The position numbers and the translations under genes are program-made. The notes beneath the pieces were generated by a model, which was not told the origin of the DNA, searched no databases, and saw only the letters and a program-made list of their open reading frames with translations. DNA of 64,000 nucleotides. Origin: an uncultured Fretibacterium sp. (lineage in GTDB: Bacteria > Synergistota > Synergistia > Synergistales > Aminobacteriaceae). Within the stretch, counting starts at the first letter, position 1; each line of letters opens with the position of its first letter. The stretch is taken from contig CAMGZM010000005.1 in assembly GCA_946183145.1 (NCBI GenBank), positions 108,016 to 172,015 on the forward strand. Direction: 5' to 3'. This document shows, in pieces, positions 60,456 through 64,000 of this stretch.

Positions 60456-62363
60456 ATGACTGACATAAAACAGTACGAACCTTTGTGGGGATCATGGTAT
60501 GTTGATGAACAGTTAGGTGAAGGCTCTTTCGGGAAGGTCTACAAAGTTCATAAGGATGAGTTTGGGAAATTGTATTACGCCGCTGTAAAAATGCTTTCGA
60601 TTCCTCAGACAGAAGACGAAATAGAAAAAGCCCGGCTTGAGATACCAGAGGAGACTTTGCCGACATATTTCCGTAGCTTTGTTACTGACATAGTGCAGGA
60701 GATCGATTTCATGAGCGCGTTCAAGGGAAACACGAACATAGTCTCAATTGAGGATCACAAAGTCGTCAAGAAAGATGATATGCACTGGGACATATTGATA
60801 CGCATGGAGCTTTTGCAGTCCCTCTCGTCATACATGGCCGATTACCCGCTGACTCCTGATGACGTTATACGCATAGGCATAGACATATCGCACGCACTGG
60901 AGCTTTGCGCGCTGAAAAACGTAGTGCACAGGGACATAAAGCCGGATAATATTTTTGTGTCTGAATATGGAGATTTCAAGCTCGGTGATTTCGGAGTCGC
61001 ACGCAGAATAGCCCGGAGAAATTCTGAAATGTCGCAGAAAGGAACACGCTCATACATGGCTCCCGAAGTTTTCAGGAACGATAAAGATTACGGCCCGACA
61101 GTAGATCTATACTCGCTGGGAATCGTAATGTACCGTTACTTGAACAACAACAGAATTCCTTTTATGCCGCCTTACCCTGAACCGCTGACCTCACACAGCC
61201 ATGAAGACGCAATAATCCAGAGAATGAACGGTGAGGAGCCAATACCAGACATACCGAACATACCGCCGGAGCTTAATGATTTTGTCCTGAAAGCCTGCGC
61301 CTTTAAGCCTGAAGACAGATTCAAGGACGCTACAGAGTTTCGTACGGAGCTGGAGAGAATCGCCGGGGTAAAGTCAAAAGCTCCTGTTCACGAAATTGTC
61401 CGTGAGCCAGCAAAGAAGGAAGGCAGAAGACCACGTGCAGCACGCCGCGAGGATGACGAACGAACGACAGGGGTATTTGTGCTAAAGCGTGAGGAAACTA
61501 TAGCGCAGCCGAAAGATGAACGGCCTCAAGTCCCCGCAAAAATCACGAACATCATAGCCGGAGCCGGTGCTGTATGCTCGGGAATTCTGACTCTCTTGTG
61601 CCTCTTCAGCGGGAATATAGGCGATGTGTTTGCGTCAATGCCTCTTTATGCTATGTGCGTTGCTCTGTGCGTACTGAATTTCCGTCATGCCGCGCTGAAT
61701 CTCATCACTATTGTGTGGCTTGTATGCTTTCTTGCTTTCAGTGCGCTGATAGATTTTACGGCGTTCAGTTATCCGCTTTTTTCTCTTCTTCTGGGAATAA
61801 TCTCGGTTGAGGCTTTAAGGTCAAGAACAAGAAAGTACAGGAACATTCTTTGTATCACGCTGGCAGTTTGCGGGATTGTGTCGTGGCTTCTCACGTATCT
61901 TACTGTGAGAGGCTCTCAAGTTGTGAGTTACCGCGAGCTTTATTCGGCGGCGTATGCTGTTCCCTTGATGATGTTCATTACTGCCGGGCTTGTCATGCTC
62001 CCTAATCGTGAAGACGGAAGAATTTTAGCGGGTCTTTCAGCTCTTGAGATTATGCCGTTGACCGCGTTTATTGTGCTGATATTCTGCATTGCGCTGGGAA
62101 TAAATATGCCTGTGATCTTCAACATAGCAAACGCTAATCTCGTAGGATTTTCGCCCGAAAAATTTTCATGGTGGCGTTACGGTAGAATTTTAGGGCTTCT
62201 CTTGCAGGTTGTTGCGTCTGAATGCCTGCTTTTTGTCGCGGCTGCAAGAATGATTCCCGAAGATTTTTTAGGAATGCTCGCGAACGGAAAAAGAGCTGTG
62301 ATTGTCTCCTTTGCAGGAGTGTTAATTACAGCATTGGGAATTTTTCTCACATCGTTAATGTAA
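60456..62363 (+). CDS. Membrane-bound Ser/Thr protein kinase
   Basis: The 635-residue protein has a complete Hanks-type kinase domain (1-300): P-loop LGEGSFGKVYKV near 21, Lys in YYAAVKML near 47, catalytic VVHRDIKPDN near 157, metal-binding KLGDFGVARR near 177, TRSYMAPEV near 200. A basic linker (about 305-360) is followed by about eight to ten transmembrane segments to the end and no extracellular sensor domain. The last gene of the type VII locus; EssB has a kinase-like fold too but is inactive, so this could be its active counterpart. Confidence 0.93.
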   Translation: MTDIKQYEPLWGSWYVDEQLGEGSFGKVYKVHKDEFGKLYYAAVKMLSIPQTEDEIEKARLEIPEETLPTYFRSFVTDIVQEIDFMSAFKGNTNIVSIEDHKVVKKDDMHWDILIRMELLQSLSSYMADYPLTPDDVIRIGIDISHALELCALKNVVHRDIKPDNIFVSEYGDFKLGDFGVARRIARRNSEMSQKGTRSYMAPEVFRNDKDYGPTVDLYSLGIVMYRYLNNNRIPFMPPYPEPLTSHSHEDAIIQRMNGEEPIPDIPNIPPELNDFVLKACAFKPEDRFKDATEFRTELERIAGVKSKAPVHEIVREPAKKEGRRPRAARREDDERTTGVFVLKREETIAQPKDERPQVPAKITNIIAGAGAVCSGILTLLCLFSGNIGDVFASMPLYAMCVALCVLNFRHAALNLITIVWLVCFLAFSALIDFTAFSYPLFSLLLGIISVEALRSRTRKYRNILCITLAVCGIVSWLLTYLTVRGSQVVSYRELYSAAYAVPLMMFITAGLVMLPNREDGRILAGLSALEIMPLTAFIVLIFCIALGINMPVIFNIANANLVGFSPEKFSWWRYGRILGLLLQVVASECLLFVAAARMIPEDFLGMLANGKRAVIVSFAGVLITALGIFLTSLM

Positions 62364-62370
62364 AATTTTG

Positions 62371-62416
62371 CCAAAAAAAAGCCCTGCGCGGATCTCTTAC
62401 GCAGGGTAACTTTTTC
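62371..62416. terminator. Bidirectional terminator between kinase and SYNERG-CTERM genes
   Basis: CCCTGCG and CGCAGGG are perfectly paired around CGGATCTCTTA. TAACTTTTTC follows on the plus strand and GCTTTTTTTTGG on the minus strand. Confidence 0.9.
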
Positions 62417-62428
62417 AGGTTATCGGTT

Positions 62429-64000
62429 TCAGTTTTTCCTGTGAATTTTCATCTTCAGCAAGACAAACGCAAAGACTAATCCCGCAATTATTCCGGCAGT
62501 GTAAATCCCGGAACTGCATCCGCCGAGAAGCAGCATAAGCAGTATTTTCGCAAGGTAGAAGCTGAAAGGCTTGCTCGCTGAAAGAAGTCCCGCGATAATG
62601 AACTCTTTTACGCCGAATGAGTCAAGCCTTCCGCCGTTAAGTTCCCAGAGACTCACAACGCCGTTGAGGAGAAAAGAGCTTTTCACCTGCCCTGACTCTG
62701 AAACTCCGTCATCATTAAGCGCGTAAACCGGGTAATCATTGATGCTTTTTCCCTTCACTTCCTGCCAGACATTATCGGGAAGAGTATACACGAAATACGC
62801 GGCCTTATATCCCTCATCAATGCTCACTGTCGGCATGTTGAGCATAATTTCGCGGTTATCGTCTGCTATGTACTGCTTCATTGCGTCTGTGGCCTCGCGG
62901 GGCGCGCCTAACCCGTTTTGCGTTAAGTATTTCAGCTCGCTTACTTCTATTCCGTAATAGTCCGCTATCATCTGTGCAAGCGCGGGATGTATTCGCGAAA
63001 GAGGGTCATCTTCCGTAACATATCTTCCGCGGACAACAGTAATCAATCCGCTGTTGTTGTTGCTGGCGAGGGAGATTGCCGCATATGCCTTCCTGCTGTT
63101 AGGGACGGTGTAAATCCTGTTCATGTTCTCGTCAAGAAATATTTCGTTCCCCGTGCTGAAATCCTTGCTCGTAATTTCACGCTGCTCAATAACGTATGTG
63201 CCTGTGCGTGTGCGGGTCTCAAGGTCAATGCTCAATACAACGCCTGATAAAAGCTCGCCCGGCTTCACGTCATTGCTGAACTCGCAGAGAACGACATATA
63301 CCCCGTTTCCTGTGCCGTTTTGTGTGAGAGGGAGAAGAGCGGCTCCGTATGCGCCTATGTCAGAAAGAGTGCGGCCTACATCCGGCGTAAAATTCCAGTC
63401 TCCCAGCGAAATATCCGCGAACGAATGAACGTCCCTTGATGTGATATTCTCGCCTGTCCTCGTCCTGTTAGGCCAGTTAGCGGCGACTTTCTCGGCAAGC
63501 TCAGGCGTGAACGTGAAATCAGTCCTGCATTTTCCCGCCGGTGTATAGTCCTCAAACGGTATAGGCAGAACATAATCAGACGGACTCACGTCAGCAAACG
63601 AAATCCCCGCGGCAAGCATCACAAGCCCGAATGCAAGAAGAAGCGTCTTTTTCCTGCGCGCGAAAAATCCAGCTACAGCGCACAATGCAAGCAGCCCCAA
63701 TCCTGAACTGCATCCGCCGCTGCTTGACGATACGCCGACATCAGATACAGATGACATAGACGCATTCATGGCAACTACGCTCCTGTTCACTTTTCCGGCT
63801 GGAAGTTTCACGGCTAAATATGCCTGCCTGCTTTCCGGGACATAATCAACAGCGTGATACCCTTCATCAAGAAATACATACTCAGCTCCCGAACTGGTGA
63901 GATCATACGCAAAAATTTCGTCCTTTGAGCTAGTTCCTGATTCAAACACGCACATAAGTACATATGCACCGTCAGATGCGGCCATGGCTTCAGGAAGTGA
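62429..64000 (-). CDS. Fused tandem SYNERG-CTERM surface proteins, 5' partial
   Basis: The frame is open to the right edge, so the start is outside. It contains two units. The first ends with VSSSSGGCSSGLGLLALCAV plus AGFFARRKK (codons near 63755-63640), a complete SYNERG-CTERM signal. Without a stop it continues as TLLLAFGLVMLAAGISFAD, which is a typical signal peptide core, and then a second body (62500-63600) that repeats motifs of the first (VYVVLCEFS and YVLMCVFES; FLDENMNRIYTVPNSRKAYA and FLDEGYHAVDYVPESRQAYL). The second unit ends GGCSSGIYTAGIIAGLVFAF with a basic tail. Two secreted, C-terminally anchored paralogues have probably been joined. Function unknown. Confidence 0.75.
   Translation of the reverse strand, partial: SLPEAMAASDGAYVLMCVFESGTSSKDEIFAYDLTSSGAEYVFLDEGYHAVDYVPESRQAYLAVKLPAGKVNRSVVAMNASMSSVSDVGVSSSSGGCSSGLGLLALCAVAGFFARRKKTLLLAFGLVMLAAGISFADVSPSDYVLPIPFEDYTPAGKCRTDFTFTPELAEKVAANWPNRTRTGENITSRDVHSFADISLGDWNFTPDVGRTLSDIGAYGAALLPLTQNGTGNGVYVVLCEFSNDVKPGELLSGVVLSIDLETRTRTGTYVIEQREITSKDFSTGNEIFLDENMNRIYTVPNSRKAYAAISLASNNNSGLITVVRGRYVTEDDPLSRIHPALAQMIADYYGIEVSELKYLTQNGLGAPREATDAMKQYIADDNREIMLNMPTVSIDEGYKAAYFVYTLPDNVWQEVKGKSINDYPVYALNDDGVSESGQVKSSFLLNGVVSLWELNGGRLDSFGVKEFIIAGLLSASKPFSFYLAKILLMLLLGGCSSGIYTAGIIAGLVFAFVLLKMKIHRKN

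Noticed and set aside
51374..62363. Type VI secretion regulatory module (kinase, PP2C phosphatase, FHA)
   Set aside because: The trio is typical of type VI loci, but no Tss genes (sheath, Hcp, VgrG, TssM) are present, and the ATPase and WXG100 genes point to type VII.

Overview
The window is about 48-50% GC by eye and reads as a chromosomal segment of a motile, diderm, sugar-fermenting member of the Synergistota, probably from a gut or rumen. The main marker is a Cys-containing C-terminal anchor of the SYNERG-CTERM type (Ser/Gly run, then GGCSSG, a hydrophobic helix and an Arg/Lys end). It ends the protein at 29909-31021 and occurs twice in the open frame at 62429-64000. A TolC-family outer-membrane protein and a flhA-flhF-flhG-cheB-cheA-cheC-cheD-fliA operon agree with this. 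Assignment below phylum level is not possible from the sequence alone.

Layout. (1) 1-9131, minus strand: flagellar export and chemotaxis operon, ending in the start of the sigma-28 gene at the left edge; cheW is absent. (2) 9420-18319, plus: ribose-type ABC importer (binding protein, DUF2291 protein, ATPase, permease) with a fucose-isomerase-family enzyme, a split transketolase and an FGGY kinase, giving import, isomerisation, phosphorylation and C2 transfer. (3) 18359-26772, minus: rbsK-like kinase, fucU mutarotase, MerR regulator, a type III restriction-modification pair, a short ORF without a start codon and an Rpn-family nuclease. (4) 27051-39683: housekeeping and envelope genes (LplT-like MFS, cysS, SYNERG-CTERM protein, lytic transglycosylase, TolC, YhiN-like flavoprotein, coaX, dus, TSCPD protein, a lone type IV pilin with a long structured leader, aminotransferase, gpmA), then tRNA-Val(CAC) at 39792. 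(5) 40028-49219: two further ribose-type ABC importers facing away from each other, with a D-tagatose/D-psicose 3-epimerase-like gene; their promoters overlap at 45607-45657.

(6) 49298-62363, plus, is the most interesting region. It is a type VII secretion (ESX/Yuk-like) locus in a diderm: two secreted FlgT-like proteins, a 1498-residue FHA-FHA-TM-FtsK/SpoIIIE ATPase (EssC type), a YukD/EsaB ubiquitin-fold protein, two clear WXG100 proteins, four further small helical WXG100-like proteins (one with a Gly/Ser-rich extension to 419 residues), a PP2C phosphatase and a membrane Ser/Thr kinase. Recognisable EssA, EssB and EsaA are missing, and the kinase may fill the EssB position. Five of the small proteins keep an aromatic residue at exactly position 43. 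(7) 62429-64000, minus: a frame in which two tandem SYNERG-CTERM proteins appear fused, open at the right edge.

The three sugar importers suggest a specialist in scarce monosaccharides. The type VII locus with its kinase, phosphatase and FHA modules suggests phosphorylation-controlled export of helical-hairpin proteins.
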